From Coniella vitis (Eukaryota; Ascomycota; Sordariomycetes; Diaporthales; Schizoparmaceae), in contig WUJK01000007.1 of assembly GCA_011317545.1 (NCBI GenBank), positions 1,302,001-1,366,000 of the forward strand: a DNA stretch of 64,000 bases, given 5' to 3'. Positions 37,263-47,129 of the stretch are shown in pieces. How positions within the stretch are numbered: position 1 is the first letter of the stretch; the number at the start of each line of letters is the position of its first letter. The position numbers and the translations under genes were made by a program. The notes below the pieces were generated by a model. The model searched no databases and had not been told where the DNA came from. It saw only the letters and a list, made by a program, of their open reading frames with translations.

Positions 37263-38615
37263 CTATGATCCTTTTGGCTTGAAAAAGGCGCTCAGCTTCA
37301 TCATACCCGCAGTATTGACCTTCTTTAGCTCCCTCACACCTTTACTCTCGCCAGCCTTCTTACGCTTTTCCTCTTCCTCTTTCTTTCGTCTCTTTTCTCG
37401 CTTTTCCTCGTTATCTTCGTCCATTGACCGTTTCCGCGAGTAATCTGACGCCGAGCGCGACAGTATGGCCTCTTGTCTGAGCTTGGCTAGTTGTGTCACA
37501 TACTCATCAAGAGGCTTGAAATCAGCATCAGCAGCAGCTCCTTTGCCCTCTGCCAGCATCTTTTTGAGCATCGTAGTCATGGCTGGCGGCACATATGACG
37601 AGCAGATGAAGTTGAAGGCTATTCGGAGCCGCTGAAGCTTGACAATTTCTTCGGAGGCCTGCATGGCAGATTCGACATCTGTGCTTTTCATTGCATCTGA
37701 GTCCTCGTCGACAACCGAGGTCGCCGCACTGGTTGCGGTGGTAGCAGCCATTGACGATGCTTGCGAGGCGTCTGCCGCCTCACTTTGCGAGCTGTTTGTT
37801 ATAGTACTTGCTATTGTCCCGGCCTCAGACAGCGTCGACCCCTCCTTTTGCAGCGTCTTGACTCGTTTGATGCCTAGAACAGGCGCTTCAAGAGCCCTTG
37901 TCACAAATTTGTCCTCCATGCTTGCGGGTAACCCAGCAGCCATCTTGCTGGCTTTGGACAGCACCTCAGCGAGCAGCTTCTCCTCGCTAAACCTGAACAT
38001 GATCTCATCGCCTGCTGCAGCCGTATCACAGCACGCGGCCATGCGATCCTCGAGGCGTTTCCGCCATGTAGGCCATCGCACGCATGTGTCGCGCAGATGC
38101 GGTGTCTCGTCGTTGAGCGTGTCGAAGTGGTCGTCACTTGAGAGGAACATGCGTTTACCGGTCGAGGCGAATTGTGCGGCGAGCGCAGGCAGGACGAGGA
38201 ACAGGGGGTCGACGGGCGTTGCAAGGAGTAGGTCAGCGCCTTTGGTGACTTGTGTTTCGAATTGATCATCTTGTTGTTGCTTTTTCTGCAGCTGCTGCGC
38301 TGTATTTGTTGAAACTTCAATGAGCCAGCTGCGAGGTGTCGCTTTGGGCGCGACTATCTGAATGAATTCGTATGCGCCTGTGTCGGGACAGATCAGGTAT
38401 CGGGCCGGTTTCGAGTAGCGGGGTTGCTTGAGGAAGACCACTCGCGAATGAGAGGTTGCCCTTTCAGGAAGGATGAGGACTCTCGGCGGATTGAGGGACT
38501 CGGCGGGTAGAGGATGTTTGGAGGAAGTTGGTGTGGTGGTGGTAGTGGTATTGTTTTGTTTGCTTGAGGCGGTGGCCGCCTTCGAGGCGCCTCTTGTCGC
38601 TCTTGTTCTCACCAT
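37263..38615 (-). CDS. RNH202: Ribonuclease H2 subunit B
   Basis: Single exon, 450 aa. The N-terminus is Thr/Ser-rich; the fold starts at about residue 45 (RVLILPERA, then RYLICPDTGAYEFIQIVAPK). It continues through KGADLLLATPVDPLFLVLPAL, the hallmark of the Ydr279/RNase H2B family. A helical middle (WRKRLEDRMAACCD), a low-complexity Ser/Ala insert and a Lys/Glu-rich coiled stretch follow. The last residues, MMKLSAFFKPKGS, form a PCNA-interaction-like box (LxxFF core, Met in place of the usual Gln). The protein is a non-catalytic subunit of the trimer that removes ribonucleotides and R-loops from DNA; the C-terminal box would tether it to PCNA. ATG 38615 is the first in frame. It is divergent from MCM10 and convergent with DUO1. 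Confidence 0.95.
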   Translation of the reverse strand: MVRTRATRGASKAATASSKQNNTTTTTTPTSSKHPLPAESLNPPRVLILPERATSHSRVVFLKQPRYSKPARYLICPDTGAYEFIQIVAPKATPRSWLIEVSTNTAQQLQKKQQQDDQFETQVTKGADLLLATPVDPLFLVLPALAAQFASTGKRMFLSSDDHFDTLNDETPHLRDTCVRWPTWRKRLEDRMAACCDTAAAGDEIMFRFSEEKLLAEVLSKASKMAAGLPASMEDKFVTRALEAPVLGIKRVKTLQKEGSTLSEAGTIASTITNSSQSEAADASQASSMAATTATSAATSVVDEDSDAMKSTDVESAMQASEEIVKLQRLRIAFNFICSSYVPPAMTTMLKKMLAEGKGAAADADFKPLDEYVTQLAKLRQEAILSRSASDYSRKRSMDEDNEEKREKRRKKEEEEKRKKAGESKGVRELKKVNTAGMMKLSAFFKPKGS

Positions 38616-40170
38616 TGACTTTCCGTATTGCAATCGCAGAGAAGTGAAAGGACTATCCAGAAAATGTGGATGATTGTAAAAGCGATATGTGATTGCTGTT
38701 GCCGTCTTCTCTTCAATGTGTCGTGGCGCTATGGTGGGGATATTCTAAAAGTCAACCATGCTCTTCCCTGGGGTCGTTGCCAGTGCCAAAAGATGGAAAT
38801 ATGTCAGTATGGGCAAGGATACGCGTGGTGAGGTCAGTCAGGGCCAAAAAGCGCGTGTTGGTGTCGCGTCGCGGGTCCGCTAGTGGATACCCCCTCCCCG
38901 ATCAAGTGGCTCTAGGGGATTCAGCGCCCCCTCACTTGCCCCAGAGACAGGCTGACAAGCCAGAATTCTTGTCAATTGACAGGGGCTCCACAGCACAGCA
39001 CAGCCCGGTAGCATGAGTTGTGGTAAATTGGTGGGCGGCACCGCTATTTAACGAGTGTCCAGTGGCTGGCTGCCTGCAAGCAACCTTGGAAGTCACTACT
39101 CAACCGAGCTTTTTTTCCTTGATGATTTGCATTTCGTTTCTGCCTCAATCCAGGCACCGCCGGCTTCCCGTTGGTCGATCAGCCCGATTTCCCTTAAGTA
39201 CTATGTAGATTTCCAGACGACTATGTACCTAGGCAGGTATCGAGGTACATAGTACTACTTGGGCACCCCGTACTTTTACTCGTACTTACGCACCGAGCCG
39301 CCAATGCAGAATACACGCGCACATACAGAGGGCACAGACACACAAACAGCGCTTGTTTTAGCCCGCGACGCCCGTGGGGAGGGGGAAAACAAAATCGATC
39401 CTCCAACCGATCCAGCCCAGCCCAGGCCTGGCTTGGCTCCCCAGGCTCTCCAGGCTCCCCCAAGCGCGTGCGCCTGCCCTGTTTGCCTTTGTTTCTGGCA
39501 GGGCACAATCCATCGCCAACGGCTCATGATTACGCCAAACCAGCCACCGGACAGCCTCAAGCATTGCTTTTTCGGTTTTCAGCTAGTACAGTACCTAGTA
39601 ACTGTTTTGTTATCTCGCTTTCCCTCCTTTGTGTGCCGTTACACCAAAATCACTGCGCGTCCATCCGTCCACAAACACGACAAACGCAAACAAAAACAGA
39701 GAGCATCCACACTTCTAACCTATCCACGGCCAGCGTACGATTGCCATTGCCCATACTGCCACCCACCCCCCATGCCCTGCCGGCGGAGTCGCATCTGCCT
39801 CCTTCAAGTTACATAGTACACGTCTGGCAAGGTGGTGCTCAGGCGTGGGCGTAATCAATTGGCTGACACCAGGGACCCGATCCCTCCCAGCACAGTCACA
39901 ACCCACCCATCCGCATTCATCCTTTCTCTCACTGGCAACCCGACTCGCTGCACGGGGCGCACTCCAACTGCGCGCAACAACCCCAAGTCTGGGGATAGCC
40001 TACTTGCATATTGAGGGGCATGAGTGGCGCTCGGTTTGCGTTGCTCCCCAAATAACATGCCCCAGCGTGCGTCTCTACCAATTCTCTCGTTCAACTTCTC
40101 TTCCCTCGAAGTCAGAGACAACACACCTTGGCGAATGACCATCGCAGCACGCAGCTAGCTAACCATTCCC
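38616..40170. other. Divergent intergenic region, RNH202 / MCM10
   Basis: 1.55 kb between two DNA-replication genes that point away from each other. It contains one ACGCGT (38821-38826) close to RNH202 with GCGCGT and GTCGCGTCGCG just right of it, and three TACATAGTA 9-mers (39199, 39246, 39810). I see no gene. Confidence 0.6.
39199..39254. repeat. Inverted pair of TACATAGTA 9-mers with GTACCTAGG core
   Basis: TACTATGTA at 39199-39207 and TACATAGTA at 39246-39254 flank a near copy (GACTATGTA, about 39220) and GTACCTAGGCAGGTA. The block is about 55 bp, with dyad-like ends. Confidence 0.8.
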
Positions 40171-42888
40171 ATGCAACTAGTAGCACCTGCACCAGGCCTT
40201 GAGCAGCAGTGGCCTCCCAGGTCCCCCAAAGAAGCGCTCCTTAGTACGCCTGGCGGCCGTGAACGCTACCGACAGATGCTCGCCCAGCGCGCCACCTCGC
40301 CCTCTCCGCTACGACGCAGAGCATCCGCCGACATAATGTATGGAGGTGACCCCATGGATTTGGACGATGACGGCGATGACGAGGAGACCTTGCAACTCAA
40401 GCTGCAAGAAATACAGGCACAACTGAGGCTCAAGAAACTGCGCAAAGAAAAGGCCAGGGCCTCTCTTGGCTCACAAGGCTCAGCATCCGGCTCCTTTAGC
40501 CAGTCCGCCGACGATCTTGCGCGGAACAACAACGACAACAGGCCGGACGCTGCAGCCGCGGCCCTTTCGAGTATGCGTATCAAAGAAATTCGGCGAACAG
40601 ATCCTGCAACTCGCCCTCGATCGCAAACGCAAGTCGAGGTACCTGCATCCCCCGTGAGAAAGCAACAGCAACAGCCCTCCCAAACATCGCCTAGTCGGAT
40701 ATTACTTGGCATCGACAAAGGCCTCAAGGCCGCAGACATTTCATTGAAGAGAGCACCGAGTCTCCGCAAATCGACTGAAGATTCTTCTTCTGCCGGAGCC
40801 CAAAATGGGGGCTATCTACGCACTTCTCGGAGTTTCGGATCGTTTGACGATGCTAGAAAACCGCTGAGCTTTAACGAAAGATTGAAGAATGCGCGAGAGG
40901 AGGAGAACACTCGGTCGGAAAAGAGAAATGCGGCCGCAAGGTCCCGAAGTACAGCTTTCAATGTGGGGAGGCAAGAGATGGAGAATTACAAGAGCAACGC
41001 CACAGACATATTAGACGACGGACCTCCAATTGAACGGAGTTTTACCAAGGACGAAATTCTAGGAAACGCATCATCCGACAACAAGTCCAGAGTAGGAAGC
41101 CTACAAAGAAGCAATACCACATCGAGCGCAAAAACATCTTCATTTCCGGCTCCTGCTCGGTCATTTACTGAAGCCAATGACGTGCAGGCATCCTTTACCT
41201 CTACGGCCTCTGAGCCTCAGCAAGCTACATCATCGGCTTCATTTGAGCCATATTCGTGCGTTCATCTCTCTAAGCGCATATTACCCCATCAGGTTGTCGC
41301 CCGCGCCATATCTGGCAAAACGACCTATTCCATACAGGATCTTCTGCGTCGAGTCAAGTCACCCGATTGGGCGCTTCCCGATGACGTTGTAGACAGCGTT
41401 GTCTTCGCTATCGTAGCTACAAAGTCTGAGCCTCGCAGTCACAAGCCACAATATGACCCCGAGACAGGCAGGATGAAGACTTCTAATCGAGGAAAGTATA
41501 TGGTCATTACGCTGGTCGATCTGCAGTACGAGATTGAGCTCTTCCTCTTCAACAGCGGCTTTGAGCGCTTTTGGAAACTCACGACCGGCACTGTGGTTGC
41601 GATCCTTAACCCGGACATCATGGCCCCGCCTTCAGGCAAACGCGACACTGGGCGCTTCAGTCTGGCAATCAACTCGGACGGTGATACCATCCTGGAAATC
41701 GGGATGGCACGAGACATTGGTTACTGCAAGTCGGTCAAGGCTGATGGATCTCTCTGCAATTCCTGGGTTAACGCGCGACGAACTGAGTTTTGTGAATTCC
41801 ACACCAATTCAGCTCTTTCGAAGACTCGCGGCGCACGGATGGAGATTAACGGCGGTAATGGCTTTGGTACGCGCCAAAAATATGTGCGCTACGGGAACAT
41901 GGAGCAAAAGGCGAAGGTCGAGCGTAGAGACAAGGTTGCTGAGACGCATGGCTCGTTTGACTACGACTCGGGGGGCCGATATTTCGTGAGCGGGGGTGGG
42001 CGTGGCTCCCACGGCCATGAACAAGACGCCGTCGCAAATTTGACCGAAACCCGCGAACGAGCTGAGGCGCTAAAGCGGAGACTCGCAGCCAAAGAAAAAG
42101 AGCGAGATATTGCGAAGAAATTGGGCGACATGAACGGTACGGGCATGGGCGGACAGTACATGCGAATTGCCGGTACGACCGAGGCCTCAAATGGGCCAAC
42201 TCGAACCTCAAGATTCGGTAACGGCAGGCCTGCCACCAACGGCATGGCACCACCCACTGCAGCACGCTTCAGCCCTGCGCTCAATATGCCTAGAATGGCA
42301 TTGCCAGGGACCTACCGCCCATACGACGCCGACTCGCAGGATCCCGAGGAGCGAAGGGTCGATGCTCGTTCCCTTGGACTAATTGCGCCGCGGGGCATCG
42401 AGTCCAAAGTTTCACTTAGTCCTATCAAGCGCAAGCGGCAAGATAGCACCCAGAGCTCATTTACAACCAGTTTTGACGGTGGTGCGGCGGCGGATTCATC
42501 CAGTGGCCGTGCTCCGGCTTCGTCTTCGTCTTCTTCGTCCTCACGCACTTACGGCTGGGGTGGCAGTCTCCGAGACAAGCTGGCCCGCATGCGCGACGGC
42601 GAGAGACTCAACCTCAACATCCACTCCAAAAAAGAAAGCACTAGTACCGTGGCGTCTGCGTTTCGAGATAAGGACCGTAGCCCGGTGCGAAAGAAGACGC
42701 GCTTTGTCACAGACAAGGGCATCCGCGAGGCTGGACGTGAAAGCTTGCCTGGCGGGGCTTTTGGAGAGAGAAGCACTCGCCCTGGCGTCATGGGCGTGTA
42801 CGGGAGGACTGGGGGCAGCTTGTCACGTGGGCGAGAAGTGGTACTTGACGAAGATGAGGATATGGATGAGCTGGTGGTTGTCAGGTGA
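40171..42888 (+). CDS. MCM10: Replication initiation factor Mcm10
   Basis: Single exon, 905 aa. The N-terminus begins with WPPRSPKEALLSTPGGRERY (from residue 14) and then a short coiled coil (about 70-95). A long disordered region leads to the OB-fold (about 365-515), which contains VVDSVVFAIVATKSEP and YMVITLVDLQYEIELFLFN. The adjoining Mcm10 zinc finger has ligands Cys519, Cys529, Cys541 and His544 (CX9CX11CX2H). After it come a GTRQKYVRYGN motif and a coiled stretch, then a basic Ser/Arg-rich tail. Mcm10 binds CMG helicase, polymerase alpha and single-stranded DNA and is needed to start and keep replication going. The ORF is open throughout. The ATG at 40171 lies only about 40 nt before the conserved block, so an extra upstream mini-exon cannot be excluded. 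Confidence 0.95.
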   Translation: MQLVAPAPGLEQQWPPRSPKEALLSTPGGRERYRQMLAQRATSPSPLRRRASADIMYGGDPMDLDDDGDDEETLQLKLQEIQAQLRLKKLRKEKARASLGSQGSASGSFSQSADDLARNNNDNRPDAAAAALSSMRIKEIRRTDPATRPRSQTQVEVPASPVRKQQQQPSQTSPSRILLGIDKGLKAADISLKRAPSLRKSTEDSSSAGAQNGGYLRTSRSFGSFDDARKPLSFNERLKNAREEENTRSEKRNAAARSRSTAFNVGRQEMENYKSNATDILDDGPPIERSFTKDEILGNASSDNKSRVGSLQRSNTTSSAKTSSFPAPARSFTEANDVQASFTSTASEPQQATSSASFEPYSCVHLSKRILPHQVVARAISGKTTYSIQDLLRRVKSPDWALPDDVVDSVVFAIVATKSEPRSHKPQYDPETGRMKTSNRGKYMVITLVDLQYEIELFLFNSGFERFWKLTTGTVVAILNPDIMAPPSGKRDTGRFSLAINSDGDTILEIGMARDIGYCKSVKADGSLCNSWVNARRTEFCEFHTNSALSKTRGARMEINGGNGFGTRQKYVRYGNMEQKAKVERRDKVAETHGSFDYDSGGRYFVSGGGRGSHGHEQDAVANLTETRERAEALKRRLAAKEKERDIAKKLGDMNGTGMGGQYMRIAGTTEASNGPTRTSRFGNGRPATNGMAPPTAARFSPALNMPRMALPGTYRPYDADSQDPEERRVDARSLGLIAPRGIESKVSLSPIKRKRQDSTQSSFTTSFDGGAAADSSSGRAPASSSSSSSSRTYGWGGSLRDKLARMRDGERLNLNIHSKKESTSTVASAFRDKDRSPVRKKTRFVTDKGIREAGRESLPGGAFGERSTRPGVMGVYGRTGGSLSRGREVVLDEDEDMDELVVVR

Positions 42889-44328
42889 AGTACTTGCCCA
42901 TTCTGATGGCGTCCTTACTCTTCTTCTTTCTACTAGAATGTGACTGTGTTTGTCCTTTATGGTACTGCTTTTGCGAGGTGCTGTCCAGATTGGGACAAGC
43001 AGCAGGATTGTATGCATTTGGAAGGTGGTCTGTTTCCTCTTCAGAGAAAGTGGTTTTCCTTTTGTCTTGTTACGCATGTTATATGGGACTTTGTCGAGCA
43101 CCAGGAAGTATTGCGGGTGCCAGATTCCCATTCCCACACCACCACAAAAAGTCTTTGAAGAATGGCTGCATCAGGTCTGACCGGGCATGTTCGGCGAGGT
43201 TTTCGAACATGACCTGGGTGGGTCAGTGCCGTGCACCACACGATGATTCCCCTTTTCCTTTTCGAAACTCTTGGTTTCAGCTGTGTTTTGTTTTTCTTTA
43301 TTTCCTTTTTTTTTTTTTTTTTTTTTTTTGGCTTGCTTGGGTAGCACGGCATCATGGCATGGTAGGGGATCCTCGGTCGGTCATATGGTTTCTTTGAGTT
43401 TCTTTGAGGCGTTGGTTTTCTACATTCCACTGTTCTCTATGTGGTCTAGAACGGTTCCTTTGGGCTACTATTATGAGATTCTTGCATGATGGCCTGTTCG
43501 GTTGGGTTAGCCTTAGCTTAGCAAACCGTGGGCTCTGGAAACAATAGCATGCCCCTTTCTTGTTCCTGAAAGTCAAGGGTGGAAGGGCATTTATTTTGAA
43601 CAAGAAAGGGGGGAAAGGAGATATAGCAGATATTACATGAGGTTATGGTTGACGGGAATTATACGTTTGTCAAGCAGGTTCTTTGTTTTATAGCAGCAAA
43701 AGCATACACGCCAATAAGAGACTTGTTGTAACAACACGTGAACTGATAAACCTTTGATTTCGGTAGCCAATATGCACATTGTGTATATATATCATAATGT
43801 ATAATGCTATCAAGTACAACTATCTAATCAAGGTTCAATATGTCTTTTGAACGGATCTACTGGATTTGTTGTGGTATATCATCCACAGTGTCTAGTCTAT
43901 AGTGTTAATATTAGCTATATCACGCTTATACGATGTTCCTTACATCTACTCTCCTTCATCTACAACAAAAGTAGTTAGTGGTATGCCTGCAGTTGAGAGT
44001 CAAGAAATGAACACAAGCTGGCTGATAAGGCACAATTCATCTTCCTCAATGGGACCGTCTACTGTGTCTTTCACAGCGCAGCAAGCATGACGCTTTCCCC
44101 GTACAACCAGGGCCAAAAAGGCACCAACGCCCAGCCAAGATAATTTTAATTTTTTTTTGTCCCCGCTGTCGACCATTGAAAAGAGTGGTGAAAGTTTGGT
44201 AGAAGTAAGCAGATTACGAACATCCGAGAAGAAAGCAAAACAGGATCTAAGCATATATAGTCATGGTCCGGTCGATGTTCAGTAACTCTGAACAATTCAG
44301 GCCGCACGTTGTCGACAGCAAGAAACGC
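42889..44328. other. Intergenic between convergent MCM10 and AIM21
   Basis: 1.4 kb holding both 3' flanks. It contains a 24-nt T run (43306-43329) and AT-rich sequence from about 43700 to 43930. I see no gene. Confidence 0.6.
43306..43329 (+). repeat. Homopolymer T run, 24 nt
   Basis: Twenty-four uninterrupted T residues downstream of MCM10. The length may be unreliable in assembly. Confidence 0.9.
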
Positions 44329-47129
44329 TCACTCCTCAACAACATTGGACTCAACCTCCTTCGGCTCAACCTTGGAGTTGGCCTTGTTCTCTTCTATAGT
44401 GACCTCTGCCAGACTCTGACCTGCAGTGTCTGATCATATGTTAGTTCCCTACGCTGGAAGCAAAACCACGAGATATAAACTTACTGGTCGCGAGCGTTTT
44501 GACCTTTGTTTCGACCGAGTCTTCGTCCTCATCAGCATTTTGAGCCGATACCTCTGCCTCTGGACCGGTCTTTGAAACTTCAATTCCGTCAGTCATCTTG
44601 GCGGATTCCACCATTGCCTCAGATTCGGGCTGTTGCTGGGCTTTGGACGCTGCCACATCTCTTTGGGTTTCTGGCTCATCCTTGGCGGTTGGAGTTACAG
44701 TCTCGGCGGCGGACTTGGTATCCTGAGCCACAAGCTCCTGCTTGATCCGACCATCATCCTCATCAGGGTCGATTGACCAGATCATGACCGTTGTAGCAAA
44801 TGTCAACCTTGGCTTCTCTGCATTAGCAACCTTGTTTACTGGGGCAGCAGCCGGGGCAGGAGCTCTCCTCTGAGGCCCACGAGCACGCCCCTTGCGTGCG
44901 TCAGATAGAGGCGCCTTCTCTTTGTGTTCCTCCGCAACCTCCTCGGCCTTGTCTTCTTCCTTGGGCTTAGGTGCTTGAGGGCCTAGACCGAGTTTCTTGT
45001 TCAAGTCCGACATGAAGCCGGCCTGTAGAGCGGCAATCTTATTGCCCATTGGTCTAGCAGGGACGGCAGGTTTTGCCTTAGGCGCGGGCGCATCGACAGA
45101 TGCGGAAGCAGCGGTATGTTTCGCAGGGCGTGCGGGAATCTGAGGCTTGGGACGTTCTGGAATAGATGGCTTGCTTGCATCGTCTGCAGATTTGGCCTTG
45201 GGTCGGTCGGGAACAACAGGCATATCCTTAAAATCCGTAGTCTTCTTTTGAGGCGGCTCCGGTACCTGGATCTTATCATCAATGGGCGACGACTCATCCA
45301 TCTGTGGTCCTGAGACCTCCGTCTCGAGCTGCAGGCTGTCTGGTGTGTCTTCCCACACGTCACGGCTGGGGAACCGAGGTGCTGTCTTTGCACGAGCGGT
45401 TCCTTGAGACAGTGGTGGCTGGTTGCTGAGCCACGTGGGCTTTTGCGTTCGCCAGAGGAAAGCGTCAGGGTGCGTCAGCTCCTTCTCGGCAAGCTCCTCT
45501 TGTCTGCGCGCGAATGCGTGAGCTGGCGTCTCGTTTTGTTCTCGGGAAAGAGTTTTGGTCAAGTTCTCCTCCGGCTCGGGTGTGTTGACTTCGGCGGTAT
45601 AATGCACACTGTTAGGGGCGTCTTCCCAGATGTCGCGGCTGGGGAATCGCTGCTTCATTTCTTTGATTTGAGCAGCTGTGAGGCGCTTGGATGAGTCCAC
45701 CTCATCGTCATCTGGGAACAGGGGCTCGTATTCAATCACATCTTCCAGGGGCGTTGACCGCATGTCTGTGGACTCTGTCTTGTACAGACTGGTAGGACGA
45801 CTGGTGGGGCGGCTGCGGGGCGGCTCCATCTCGTAGTCGCTGACACGGCGCTCTCTGGTGAGCTCTACAGCTGGCGCTTGATCATATCTGTGACTATTCT
45901 TGCGAACTTCGTCCTCGGCTAAAATAGGAGCACGGTAATCATCCTCAACATCTTCATCGGGTGGTGCCGGAATAATCTCGGTACTGTAAAGAATGCTTCG
46001 CCTATTGTTGTTCTCATCAACCACAATCATGTCGGGGTTGTTGTCATGATGGGAGCCCTTGATTGGAGAGCCGCCTTCCTGAGGCTTGGTGGAATCCGGG
46101 CGTGAGGCCGCTTCCGAGTAAGCTGCGTAAGCAGCCTGTTCATTAGGCGTTCCTAGGTGCTCGGTGGTGCCTTTACAACAGACATGTTAGACATTTGCAA
46201 ACACAGTCAGTTGTCGTTTCTCGTTGTTACTTACCCACGCCATGACCATGAAGCTCCTGCTCTCGAACCATCTTGTTCAATTTCTCGCTGCTCATGGAAA
46301 AGTCTGTCGCCCGATCATGTTGGTAGATGTGATGTTCCAACTTCAACAACTCTGGATGCTTCTGGTAATACTCCTTCTCAAGCTTGTCTTGGGGAGCGAC
46401 ATTATGGCCGTGAAGACCGTAGCTGCCAGGGGGCAGAGATCGTGAACTAGACTTCCTCTTGTGCGCTCGCGAGGCAGCGCCTTCAGCTGCGCCAAGAGCG
46501 CCAGGCGCAGGAGAAGGAGCCTGCACGTCACCAACGAAAGACAGCAAAGGGACTTGCACACCAATGCCGGGGATTCCGTGCTCTTCATCCTCGGCCTCGC
46601 TGTGAGACAAGCCGCTGGTCGTACTCGCCTTCTTCTTCAGGCTGCGAGTTGAAGATGATGGCAAGTCACTGCTGGGCTTGCCGATGCCAAATGACGCTGC
46701 CTTGTCCGAGTCTGTGCGAGTCACCGTCTGAATACGCTGCTTCGCACTTAGAGCTGGCATTGTGGCCTTGGGCGCATGTATCTGGAGGTGCTCGCCGACA
46801 GTGCGTGTCTGCTCGGGCGAAGTGCTCGGTTCTCGAGCGGCTGGCAGCTGCTCCGACAAGGCTGCGTATTCCATGCCCTCCTCCCCAACGACATTGGGTA
46901 TCTCGACGCTCTTGGAGCGCTCAATGGGGTCGCCATGCGAATTGGATCGCGTGGTTTTAAGGGGAATCCCGCCATTGAGCGGGGAAGGCGCATATCGATC
47001 TGGGTTGGGTGACACGGCACGCTTGATGGGTCGTGGAGGTATCTTGGGAAAGTTGGTCTGCTCCTGATCGTGCCCTTTGCTGGGACGAGGAGGGATGACG
47101 GGGGGCTGTTGTGTCGCTGCGGTCGACAT
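44329..47129 (-). CDS. AIM21: AIM21-like actin regulator
   Basis: Three exons (46235-47129, 44485-46170, 44329-44429; introns 64 and 55 nt) give 893 aa. The protein is mostly disordered. Near the N-terminus are two proline-rich SH3-type ligands (PPVIPPRPSKG and IPPRPIKRA). The conserved Aim21 core begins EKEYYQKHPELLKLEHHIYQ and TDFSMSSEKLNKMVRE, just before the first intron. Exon 2 has two repeats of the form RFPSRDIWEDAPNS / RFPSRDVWEDTPDS, then many PxRP motifs and a basic patch (KGRARGPQRR) next to LTFATTVM. In yeast, Aim21 binds Tda2 and is recruited by SH3 proteins to actin patches to limit barbed-end assembly; the same role is inferred here. ATG 47129 precedes the first proline motif. 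Confidence 0.9.

Noticed and set aside
37639..38265. 208-codon plus-strand frame
   Set aside because: Antisense to RNH202; Ser/Ala-rich translation mirrors codon bias of the real gene.
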